From the NCBI GenBank assembly GCA_949317995.1, contig OX439035.1, positions 79,919,959 to 79,983,958 of the forward strand: a stretch of 64,000 nucleotides of DNA, read 5' to 3'. This stretch comes from Acholoe squamosa. Its lineage: Eukaryota; Annelida; Polychaeta; Phyllodocida; Polynoidae. Shown piece by piece: positions 46,913-57,390 of the stretch; positions within the stretch are counted from its first letter, which is position 1, and every line of letters begins with the position of its first letter. The notes under the pieces are model-generated. The model was not told the DNA's origin and did no database searches. It was given only the letters and a program-made list of their open reading frames with translations. The position numbers and the translations under genes were made by a program.

Positions 46913-47758
46913 GTATGCTTTAGCTTGCACCGCTAACAATTCTAGCACATCTGTCTTCTTAAACTGCTCATCGATTGTGACGAATTAAATACTCATGTGC
47001 ATTTTGTTCATTATAAAAGACCTACACATGAAAAAAGAGAGATATTTTGTTCGTGTTTATACAAAATTGATAGAAAATTACCCATTTAGACACATCTTCT
47101 GTTGATTTTTGAGCTGTTGTCAGATACCACAATATAATCAAGCTTTCACAAAAGTAGAAATTTACGAGGCGTTTTTTTTCCTGAAAAGATTCATGATATG
47201 AATGGATTATTATGTCAAATAATATTATATATAAAGCTAATGTGAGAAAAAGATCCATTTAGGAGACAAAGCAGCAACAATTGGTAGGAACACAACTACA
47301 TTTATAGCCCTTTATTTCATTTCTGTTCTCATCTACTTTTAACAATCGTCTTAATATACTATAGTACTATAGAAATATAACTTGCCTGATAACACATTGG
47401 AAAAGTCACAAATACTTACAAAAATATTATCAGAGTGATAAATCTAATCATCTGGAGTGCTTTCTTTCCTATATCCTGCCTTTGCAACACCTGCATCATT
47501 TCTTCCATTTAATGAAAAAACTTTTATCGTAAAAAAAAATTAAACTAACACATCATAAAAATACACAACAGACATTGATACCTTCGAAGGTCAGCACTTC
47601 TTGATTGGCTCTCTCTTATGCTTGTATGCCTAAACTTAGATCAAGTCAGTGATAGTTGTAATTCTGGGTACAATACGCTAATATAGTGACCCCAATTAAC
47701 TAATATAGTGGTGTGCAAAGGACTTAACTAACCCTACTCACACAATCATAAAAAAAGT
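46913..47758. other. Intron, no feature seen
   Basis: AT-rich intron; no exon recognised. Confidence 0.45.
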
Positions 47759-47940
47759 CGGGCTTCCCTAGCCCACTTAAAAGGGTCTACTTCTCATCTT
47801 TCCTATCCCCTCAGGAGGTGTGTGGTGCACATATGTGTGGGCACTGACACATTCCTCTGTGAAATTGTGTAATGTCGTTCTCACCATGAATATGACCTTA
47901 GCTGTCGTAATGGCGTTAAACATCTATTACTCACTCACTC
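47759..47940 (+). mobile_element. SINE, CTCA-tailed family, copy 3
   Basis: Head CGGGCTTCCCTAGCCCACTT to CTCACTCACT tail. The flanks share T, a run of 6-7 A, then GT, a probable short target duplication. Confidence 0.8.
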
Positions 47941-48319
47941 ACTAAAAAAGTAAATAGATATATTTATGAAGTCGTTGTCGACAAGCATTGAACATGTAGT
48001 ATGAATGTTTATCAAAGATTTATGCACTTATCTTGGGGGCACTATACATGACATTGTTTTATCAGATAAAATTGTGGGATGATAGGGATGTATGCTTACT
48101 GTCCAAAAAAGTCATGCCAATATTTGAAATCTATTGCATTAACGGGAATAATATATGGAAATCCTAAAAAAAAAAACACATATTCATACACCTACATATA
48201 AGTCAAGGTTTATTGGAGAGCAGCTCAAAAGGCTATTACACCCCTCCCCCACCTACCCTGTGCCTCTAGCCCCACGAGTGTAATCAAGTCCCTCATTTTG
48301 ATCTGTTCATAACTTGCAG

Positions 48320-48475
48320 AAGAAGGAGGACCTGGCCGCTACAACGAGCACCCATGAGTACGCGAACAGCGCATTTGCTGGAACAGAGGAGGTGTCCCCC
48401 GCTGACCACGGCAGTGACCACATCTCTGCGTACGGTGATGCAGCATCCATGTCAATTGGAGACGTAGAACAGGAC
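48320..48475 (+). CDS. Exon leading into the modular array
   Basis: Acceptor AACTTGCAG and donor CAGGAC|GTAAGT enclose 52 codons, phase 0 to phase 0. The second half (ADHGSDHISAYGDA, SMSIGDVEQD) resembles the 22-codon alpha module that follows. It may therefore be the ancestral exon from which the small repeated exons derive. Confidence 0.75.
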
Positions 48476-48696
48476 GTAAGTACCCTTTTACTTTGATAAT
48501 GGCATCATTACTAAACTATTGATGGTCCACATGCCTGACTAAGGTATCAATTGATTAGCGACATGTTATTTTTTTCTCTCACGAGTAACATGTGTCATTA
48601 GGTTGTTAGTCACCCTGGTAGGTGTGTGTGTTCTCTTTATTTCAAAACCACACTTTTGATATAGTGAAATTAATGATATCTATCTCATATATTCAG

Positions 48697-48762
48697 TCCA
48701 CTGACCATGTGTCTGCACATGCCGACACAGTCTCCATTCCCATTGGTGCCATGAAACAGGTT
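48697..48762 (+). CDS. Array exon alpha-1 (22 codons)
   Basis: ATATTCAG acceptor and GTT|GTAAGT donor; 66 bases, phase 0/0. Contains STDHVSAHADTVSIPIG. Confidence 0.75.
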
Positions 48763-49067
48763 GTAAGTACACTATGACATCATTAGAGTAACACATTTAA
48801 GACGAAGAAATAATGTTATTACGGATATGAGTGGTGCTTCCTTTACAAATTCAGACTGAAGCACACAAACAGGAAACTGAGAAATCAATGAAATATCAGT
48901 AGATTTACGTTCAGATGACTAGTTTTCAAAGATCTGTAGATACAGATTTGCTTCGTATATTCTCCATGAATTTCATTTTATACTGTGAGACAGGTTTTTG
49001 TATAGCTTTACTAACCCACACTGTCATTTTCTTCGTCGGACGTCTTTATAAATGTCACTTACTATAG

Positions 49068-49121
49068 GAGTATCTGGAACTAGAACTTGACCTCTTGAGG
49101 CCATCATCAAATATAGACCAG
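49068..49121 (+). CDS. Array exon B-1 (18 codons)
   Basis: TACTATAG acceptor and GACCAG|GTATGT donor; 54 bases, phase 0/0. Encodes EYLELELDLLRPSSNIDQ, an acidic-hydrophobic segment ending in a Ser-rich turn. Confidence 0.75.
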
Positions 49122-49213
49122 GTATGTTTGCACAGGGTTCAGGGTATATGGAATTAGACAAGTACGAGGGACAGCATCTTGAAGTAAACTTCAGGGACAT
49201 ACTTGGCCTTACT

Positions 49214-49399
49214 CGGGCTTCCCTAGCCCACTTAAAAGGGTCTATTTCTCCTCTTTCCTATCCCCTCGGGATATGTGTGGTGCACATATGTGCGGGCACT
49301 GACACATTCCCCTATGAAATTGTGTAATGTAGTTCTCGCCATGAATATGACCTTAGCTGTCGAAATGGCGTTAAACATCTATTACTCACTCACTCACTC
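49214..49399 (+). mobile_element. SINE, CTCA-tailed family, copy 4, within the array
   Basis: Full-length copy flanked by the 13-bp duplication ACTTGGCCTTACT (49201-49213 and 49400-49412). It lies in the intron after B-1 and is absent from the matching introns of the other units, so it inserted after the array had formed. Confidence 0.9.
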
Positions 49400-50209
49400 A
49401 CTTGGCCTTACTGCCACTCCAAAAGACTTGCTTACTCATTACTACACATATCTGAAGAGTATATATGTTTTGGGGATTTATGAAGGAAATAAACACCCTG
49501 AGATTACTTCTATAGTTAAGTAAAACCTATGATGGCAGAAATGTAACGAGTAGGGAATAACGAACATTTCCTCAATTCTAAAACACCCAGAACAATTTTT
49601 CTGCATGACTTGTGATGAGAAACTATGTTTGAGTGGCATTGATTAAGATAAGTTGTTCAGCGATATTGAAGAAAAGACTTGATATACATATTAAGATATT
49701 GCACTGGTTTCAACCACAGGTAATAGTGTGTAGGATACAATAGTAATGGAATAAGGTTCAAGACTATATGATTCCTTTTGCATCCAGATCTATCATCTAA
49801 GATTATGTTCCATCTTTCATATAACTGCAGAAAAACACATCTTTTTGTGCACCAAAAGTTCAATGAATGTTTACCTCATTACTCTTGCCCTAACACGAGT
49901 TATTTATTCTATCATAGGCCCTTAGTGGTTAATATATATAGAAAGTAAACACCCACTCCATATAGGCCCTAGGCGAATATGATTTTTGCTGGAAGATAAA
50001 CATAGTGTTTCTGATTTATTTGGTTCATGAAGTTAATGTATTAAGTATTTCCGCCCTATATAGGCAGTGCAACATAACTTTGATATTATATCATTGTTTT
50101 GGAACAAGTGTCCTCAAGTTAATAGAGAGATGGTTTTGTCATAGAGGCATTATTTAACACATTTCCTTTTTAAAGATATTCAAATCCATGATATCTACTA
50201 TGTATTCAG

Positions 50210-50254
50210 TGCAGTGACCAAGTGCCTGAATACTGTGGGAGCATAGAACAGGAT
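50210..50254 (+). CDS. Array exon alpha-2 (15 codons, shortened)
   Basis: TATTCAG acceptor and CAGGAT|GTAAGT donor. Only 45 bases, but still phase 0/0: compared with other alpha exons about seven codons are missing from the middle. Confidence 0.65.
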
Positions 50255-50495
50255 GTAAGTACTATGGTGTTGTTAATAGCATTAGGGTTGCCATATTAAT
50301 AAGAGGAAATATTAACACAATCTATTCCCAATCTATTCCCATAGGGGAGGTAGATTATGATGTAATACCCTGATACTGAGTATTATCTTCTCCTGATACT
50401 GGGAAATAGATTCAGTGAATTAAGTTGATAATAGATATTTCATATCACTATCCATAAAGGTATACCAAAATCAATTATGTCCACTGTATCTTCAG

Positions 50496-50561
50496 TCGAA
50501 TGAGTCTGTGTCAGCACATGGGGACACAGTGTCCAATCCAATTGGAGAGATAAAGGAAGAT
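50496..50561 (+). CDS. Array exon beta-1 (22 codons)
   Basis: ATCTTCAG acceptor and GAAGAT|GTAAGT donor; 66 bases, phase 0/0. Contains ESVSAHGDTVSNPIGE. The upstream intron closely matches that of 52867. Confidence 0.75.
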
Positions 50562-50886
50562 GTAAGTAAGGTATGACATTATTATACCATTAGTTAGTTC
50601 CCAAATTAAAAAGAAGAAATAGTGTCTCTCAGGATATGAGTGGTACTTCGTATATAGTTCAGACTGCAGCATACATACAATCAGGCAACTGAGATATCAG
50701 TGAAACAAGATTTACCTTCAGATTGGCTGGTTCTCAAAGATCCATAGTTACAGTTTTGCTTTGTAAAATCTGTATGAAGAGGGTCCAGTGAAATTTTCAT
50801 GCTATGAGACAAGTTCTTGTATTGCTTCACTAACCCACACTTTCATATTTTTGGCTTGAACTCTTTGGAAATGTCACTTACTATAG

Positions 50887-50940
50887 GAGGCTCTGGAACT
50901 AGAACTTGACTTCTTGAGACCATCATCCAAGGTAGACCAG
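50887..50940 (+). CDS. Array exon B-2 (18 codons)
   Basis: TACTATAG acceptor and GACCAG|GTATGT donor; 54 bases, phase 0/0. Contains LELELDFLRPSSKVDQ, nearly the same as B-1 and B-3. Confidence 0.75.
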
Positions 50941-51721
50941 GTATGTTTGCACTGGGTCATTTAGATAGATAAGTTTGAGGGACAACATTCTAAGTTCAAG
51001 ATTGGGCAAAGTAAAATGAACTTGGGATATAGATTTACTGCTACTTATGAAAATGCTTTGTCTCCCAGCACCATGCTTGCAAGAAAAGAAATTTGGGAAT
51101 TTATTAAGGACAGAAATACGCAAAGCTGATATTTGGTAGCAAAATACAGTGTGTGGTGTCAGTAATGTAATTAGCAATGGGTAACCAACATTGCCCGAAT
51201 ATTTACACATGGTTCAAAACTACAAATTAAGAAAAGTATTGCATGTATGGAAATAATGGAGAAAGACTTGGTATAAGGTAGGTTCACCCTGAGACGGCCA
51301 CACCACTTATTGACCATGAATATAATCTACCCTAGTTGATAGAGGGTTCCATACTTTTAGGTTTCATACTTGTAGGATTTGTGGTGCAATCGGTCATAAT
51401 TATAGTCTCGTTTCTATAATATTCAACTTTCCCTATAAGTTCAGAACAATACAACATGATAGTCGTTTATGCCCATAAAGTCATAACCGTAACCAATAGA
51501 ATGAACTGTCTATAAGCTAAAGCAAAGGGCCATGACGATGCCATCACATTGCATTGTAATATTACTGGAGGTGAATCCCATTATGTGTCCTATGATGCCA
51601 AAGGCTGAGTAGGATGTGGCATGAGATGCAATAAGGGGAATACAGTGCATTGTTATGTCATTTCAAATCTGTAGCTTCAATTAAACCACATTTAATTTGA
51701 CAATATCTGCTGCATATTCAG

Positions 51722-51787
51722 TCCAGTGGCTGTGTGTCTCAACAAGTCGACACAGTCTCCATTCCCACTATTGACATACAAAAAGAT
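51722..51787 (+). CDS. Array exon alpha-3 (22 codons)
   Basis: CATATTCAG acceptor and AAAGAT|GTAAGT donor; 66 bases, phase 0/0. Contains CVSQQVDTVSIPTID. Confidence 0.75.
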
Positions 51788-52117
51788 GTAAGTACACTAT
51801 GACATTATACTAATGTCATCCGAGTTACCCAATCAATAGGAAGAAATAATGTAATTAAGGATATGTACATTAATTTGTATACAGTATAGACTGCACCATA
51901 CAGATAGGAACCTGAGAAATTAGTGGAATGTCTGTGAATTTACATTACAGATTACCTGTTCTCAAATATCCATATCTAGAGTATTGGTTTTACATTCTGC
52001 ATGGGGAGGGTCCAATGAAATGTTATCTTATGCTGTCAGACAAGTTTTTGTACTGCTTTGCTAACCCATACTTCCATGTTCTTGGTTGGACATTTTTGGA
52101 ATTACCAATTTCTGTAG

Positions 52118-52171
52118 GACTCTCTGGAACTAGAACTTGACTTCTTGAAGTCATCATCAAAGGTAGACCAG
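52118..52171 (+). CDS. Array exon B-3 (18 codons)
   Basis: TTTCTGTAG acceptor and GACCAG|GTATGT donor; 54 bases, phase 0/0. Contains LELELDFLKSSSKVDQ. Confidence 0.75.
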
Positions 52172-52472
52172 GTATGTTTGCACAGGGCTCAGGGTGTACA
52201 ATTTACAGTGGCAGAAATATAGTTATTAAAGAATAGCCAACATTTCCTCAATACATATCTGAAAACTACCTGAGGGGTTTGCTGGAAAATTGAGTTTCCG
52301 CTCTATATGGCTTGCATAGTGTATTTCTACCCTATATGCAGCGCAGCATAACTTTTTGATATTATTATTACATCAAGTTGCCAGAAGCATGGATCTTTCA
52401 TAGAAACATTATTCTATGTCTGTACCTGGAGTTAAAATATATTCAAATCCATGATACCTTCTGTGAATTCAG

Positions 52473-52538
52473 TCCAGTGACCACGTGTCAGTACTCAGTG
52501 AATCGGTGTCCATTCCCATTGGGAGCATAGGACCTGAT
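52473..52538 (+). CDS. Array exon alpha-4 (22 codons)
   Basis: GAATTCAG acceptor and CCTGAT|GTAAGT donor; 66 bases, phase 0/0. Contains SSDHVSVLSESVSIPIG. Confidence 0.75.
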
Positions 52539-52866
52539 GTAAGTACTGTGTTATTGTAACATTAGACTTGCCATATTGGGAGGAAGAACTATTGAACGAA
52601 AGGAAATTGTTATGAAGAACACATTTGTTGTGGGACTGCACAAGACATAACTTTGCCTATACCCATAGGAAGGTAGAACATGACGTAAATACCCTATTAT
52701 TAATGGCTCCCAAGCCTGAATGTGGTATTAAGTATACATTCTCTTGATAGTGGCAAAAAGAATTAGCGGATGACGTTGTAAATAGATTTGTTACTCTTAT
52801 ACACATTATTTCATATCACCATCCATTAAAGTATATCAAAATTAATTATATCCGCTGTATCTTCAG

Positions 52867-52941
52867 TCCAGTAAGTCTGTGTCAACATATGGGGATAAAG
52901 TGTCAGATCCAACTGGAGAGATGGAGGAGGATGTTAGTCAG
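52867..52941 (+). CDS. Array exon beta-2 (25 or 22 codons)
   Basis: ATCTTCAG acceptor. The usual donor position reads GAT|GTTAGT (52932), weaker than in the other modules. A CAG|GTATGA donor nine bases on (52941) would add three codons without changing phase. Contains KSVSTYGDKVSDPTGE. Confidence 0.7.
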
Positions 52942-53263
52942 GTATGACATCGTTAAACCATTAAAATCAGCATTTTAATGATAAGAAATGTATAGTGTTT
53001 TAAATGATTCATAGTTTATATTTAGTTTTTGATTTCCACTGTCGCATAAGTTGCTGGAACCCGAGTATTCATCGAGTTAGATTTACAGTACTGAGTGTCT
53101 GTTGTCGAATATTCAGTGTGGCAATAAGTTGGAGGATTGACTCATCAAAAGGAGACTAAAACGAAATTTTATTCCATTTTATTTCTAAGTCTTTTTTTCC
53201 CTTCGCTAACCCACAATATGATTGTGTCCATTGTAAGCCTTTTGAAAATGTCATTTGTTGTAG

Positions 53264-53317
53264 GACTCCGAGGAATTAGAACTTGACATGCTAGGGTCAT
53301 CAACAACAGTATATGAG
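53264..53317 (+). CDS. Array exon B-4 (18 codons)
   Basis: TTGTTGTAG acceptor and TATGAG|GTATGT donor; 54 bases, phase 0/0. Contains ELELDMLGSSTTVYE, the most diverged B copy and the last module recognised. Confidence 0.7.
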
Positions 53318-56123
53318 GTATGTCCCCACGGGGTCCAAGGTGTGCCTAATTAGATAGGCAAGTGTCCCAGGGCAACTATTTGAAGTTAAGATAATCTTAT
53401 AAATGGTGATTTCATGTGGCATAGTTTTCCTGCCATTCAAAGAGAATATTTTCTCATCACATGCATGAGAAGAAAAATTGAAATAGAAAAAAACACGTGG
53501 CAATGTGTGAATAGTGAGATGGGGGTCATTTGGTATAGAATTAAGGTTTAGAGTGTCATCTTATATTACATTTTCTATATGACTGCGTCTTTCTCTGCTT
53601 AAATAATCACGTTACGCGTTTTGTAATAGTAAGAGGTTGGTTTTATTACGTTACGCGTTTTGTAATAGTAAGAGGTTGGTTTTATTACTGGCCCTGTTGA
53701 TGCAAGCCTCTAGACAGCAAATGCATCTTCCATATCAGTTCTTGAAAATGGCACTTAAAACTTATCGGTAGAGGGTCATTTTTCACTGTTGTTGCTCAGG
53801 CAATCGTTGATATGATAATATTAACGAATATAGGTGTTAAGATATGGTATGATTATTAGTGTTACGAGGTGGTATATGGTTGTTGTGTATCAACGCAGTA
53901 CTTTTCTGTGAGCTCCATAAGCTTCAAATTCAAGGTCTGTTTGAAATCGAATGGAAAGTTTTTCTTATTACATATACCTGTCACATATCAGGTATTGATG
54001 GACAGACCTAAGACTTTACGTAGTGTAACTGCACCTATCATTAACGCAATCTGAAACCGTGAAAAGGGTTTAGACGAACTTAAAACCAGCGGACATCTTT
54101 CTGTACGGGAGTGGCTTTTTTACATTCGACCGCCACCGCCATTTCTTTCTCTTTGCTTTTCTCATTTCTTTCATGACCTCTCACATAAGCCTCTAAGACG
54201 GTACCTAGTCCTACCCAGACTCCTATCAGAACTAGAAAAGGATCAAAGTGAATAGTACTCATCTTTCACGATACATGCGCACCATCCCAGTGATCCCAGG
54301 TGAAACAGTTTGGTATGTGACAGTTGATGTATAAGCCACTCCTTTTACCTGTGAGGGGCTTGTCTTGATTGGGGGACAACCTCCACGGATCAGTTATTGT
54401 GTTAATGATGGGTGATACATTGACTATGAAGCCCCGGCTGTAGGTTGTCCCTCAGATGTCCCAATTGTCAGTCTGTTGACACTACCTACTTCTCAGAATC
54501 CATGTAAAACCGTTTCGGTTCAAGGCTGAAAGAAAAGGGGGAAAATATCAGTTGCCTAAAAAACAAAGCCCATTTAAGTATAGTGCTACACTAATAAATT
54601 GTAAATCATAAACTTTCAATGTATCAAACAGGCTTTACAAATCAAATAAGTCTAGGGTTTTCTAAGAACCTGGACCACTAGGGTACCTCCAATTAATTTA
54701 ACATTTGAATTGATGTTTCTTCATTAGATTCAATGCAATTTTAGGAAATTGCCGTGAGACGTGGGGCGAGGGTAAGTTTGAAGTAGAAGTGTGTGGTGTT
54801 ACTTAAAACATTTAACCATGTTACTTGATTAGAGTGTATGCTGAACTTTGCAGTGGTCTAATTACATGCTATTACACTGATTAAACCCCCGAATTGTGGT
54901 CAGCTCAACTACTTGGACTCACACATTATAGACGTTAGATTTACTAGGCATTGCAGGTATGAACCCTGAATTGTTTATATGTGTTTTTTTTTGTTTTTTT
55001 TCAAATACATATAGACGATGAGGCAACGATTATATTGTGCGTGGACATGGACTATAATGTCGCCCCTTTAGAAGATGTTATAACAGAAGCTGTGTGTCTG
55101 GTTAACTTCAGAATATGCTTGTAGTGCCGTTCCGACTAAGTACAAACACTGCACATAGAAACTTTTGCTGCCACCTTGTGTCACTAAGGTACACTATTGT
55201 TGGCTGGCTGACAAAATTTATAAATGCCTTGCCCCATGTCGTTATGTGGGCACTGCGTCCATGGGAGGAATAATATGTGGCGGCCAGCACGTGACCTGAC
55301 CAGTGGGGAGCTCATGAACTGCCCATACAGGCCGCACTGGAGAAGCAGGTGCTACCATGGCTTGATGGGAGGAGGGGGGGGGGGGTGGGAGGGAATCAGG
55401 GAGGGAGTTGCGGGATGGCACTGAGGCAGTGCATACACTGCTGGGCTTTATGCCGTGCGTCACCTCCCTCTCGCCGTCCTGCGGAGAGCAGCTCTGTAAT
55501 TAAGTGTAATTAGGCCCCACAGGTGAGCATATACACTGAGTTGATCCTAGCTGCTCCATATGGTAGGAACTCAGCCTGTGGAGTGTTTCCTACCGCCCAT
55601 AGTATTCACTGAGCAGCTCCTGACCAGGAGCCACAACAGCTCTGCAAGAACCGCGCCTGGGGGGGCCAGGAGACGTAGTCAGCAGCAAGGGGAATAATGG
55701 CACGACCACAGCCACCCCATGATCTCCTCCCCTGCTTCCAGGATCATCATTGGTCATGTTTTGGTAGAGCTGAATATGACAAGTAAACCGACCTATGCAT
55801 GAGCTGCTCGTAGTATAATCTGACTTCTGGTGACCAAACATACATGCGTTATTATAGCAAGTGTGAACAGGTACATAGGGCAGAAATTGTGTGGTGTGGA
55901 TTGACTAATACCAGGTGTGTGCTTAGGTCTGGACTGTCAGGTTGCTGGTGCCTCTGGCACCATCGTTGTACATTGAGAATGACTCACTCATAGGATAAAC
56001 CACACAGCCGTGGGTGCTTCTGCAAACTAGTGACATTACCCTGGTGAGCCATTGGCACCAATAGTGCTTCACCTGGATGCTCTATCATGAGGTGTTCTGA
56101 GTTTTCCATATAACACTACACAG
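53318..56123. other. Intron or intergenic, no certain exon
   Basis: Holds a two-copy 39-bp tandem duplication (53609-53686, ACGTTACGCGTTTTGTAATA...) and a G run at 55374-55385. GC content rises around 55.2-55.7 kb, but the frames there (for example 55242-55463, minus) are low-complexity. No further alpha or B module was found. Confidence 0.45.
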
Positions 56124-56212
56124 GAGCAGTGCTGAGTTATTTCTACAAGGACCTCACGTGAAGATTGAAGAAGTAGATAAATATGGAGGAGAGGCCCAAG
56201 AATTCATGCCAG
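56124..56212 (+). CDS. Candidate exon, unknown protein
   Basis: A CACTACACAG acceptor and a CCAG|GTATTT donor enclose 89 bases (1+87+1), open in one frame: SSAELFLQGPHVKIEEVDKY, then GGEAQEFMP. The composition is protein-like. It could be a downstream exon of the array gene, but a phase-0 to phase-2 exon would be needed between it and 53317. Confidence 0.35.
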
Positions 56213-56608
56213 GTATTTAGAACCTACGTGTAAAGGGTGAAGAATAGCTTAACTTCGGAGGAGTGCTATGTAGCAAATGAATAGTATTGTGATCAATATT
56301 ATACATGCAATGAATTTACAAATGAGGACGTAAATAATGCATTATAAGACATCAACTTCCTACTTCCTGGTCGTATTTCGTCAGTCATAGCCAGAGAGAG
56401 AGAGTAAGAGAGAACCGGAGATTTGCATTGTCATATAGATATTACATAAGTTATAGGCTAGTATTCTAGTAGCAAACCTGGTAAGTGCAGGGTACATCCA
56501 GCAACATGCAATACTACAGAGTGAAAGACAATGCATGTAAAGGGGGTCTATTATTCAACACTATAAACTGCTGGACTGTGGCTGCCTAGTCGTACCGTGA
56601 TGTGTGTT

Positions 56609-57390
56609 AACCATAGGGCAGCCCATATACTGACTGATCCATAGAGCAGCCCACATACTGACTGATCCATAGAGCAGCCCACATACTGACTGATCCATAG
56701 AGCAGCCCACATACTGGCTGATCCATAGAGCAGCCCACATACTGGCTGATCCATAGAGCAGCCCACATACTGGCTGATCCATAGAGCAGCCCACATACTG
56801 GCTGATCCATAGAGCAGCCCGCATACTGGCTGATCCATAGAGCAGCCCGCATACTGGCTGATCCATAGAGCAGCCCACATACTGACTGATCCATAGAGCA
56901 GCCCACATACTGGCTGATCCATAGAGCAGCTCACATACTGCCTGATCCATAGAGCAGCCCGCATACTGGCTGATCCATAGAGCAGCCCACATACTGACTG
57001 ATCCATAGAGCAGCCCGCATACTGGCTGATCCATAGAGCAGCCCTCATACCGGCTGATCCATAGAGCAGCCCGCATACCGGCTGATCCATAGAACAGCCC
57101 ACATACTGGCTGATCCATAGAGAAGCCCACATACCGGCTGATCCATAGAACAGCCCACATACTGGCTGATCCATAGAGAAGCCCACATACTGACTGATCC
57201 ATAGAGCAGCCCGCATACTGGCTGATCCATAGAGCAGCCCACATACTGACTGATCCATAGAGCAGCCCGCATACTGGCTGATCCATAGAGCAGCCCACAT
57301 ACTGGCTGATCCATAGAGCAGCCCGCATACTGGCTGATCCATAGAGAAGCCCACATACTGACTGATCCATAGAGCAGCCCACATACTGCC
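56609..57390. repeat. 28-bp minisatellite, about 28 units
   Basis: CTGATCCATAGAGCAGCCCA plus CATACTGG or CATACTGA is repeated without interruption, with scattered substitutions (GCAGCCCG, GAAGCCCA, ACAGCCCA variants). Because 28 is not a multiple of three and the unit has no minus-strand stop, all three minus-strand frames stay open, giving frames of up to 330 codons with a 28-residue period. These are not counted as genes. Confidence 0.95.
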
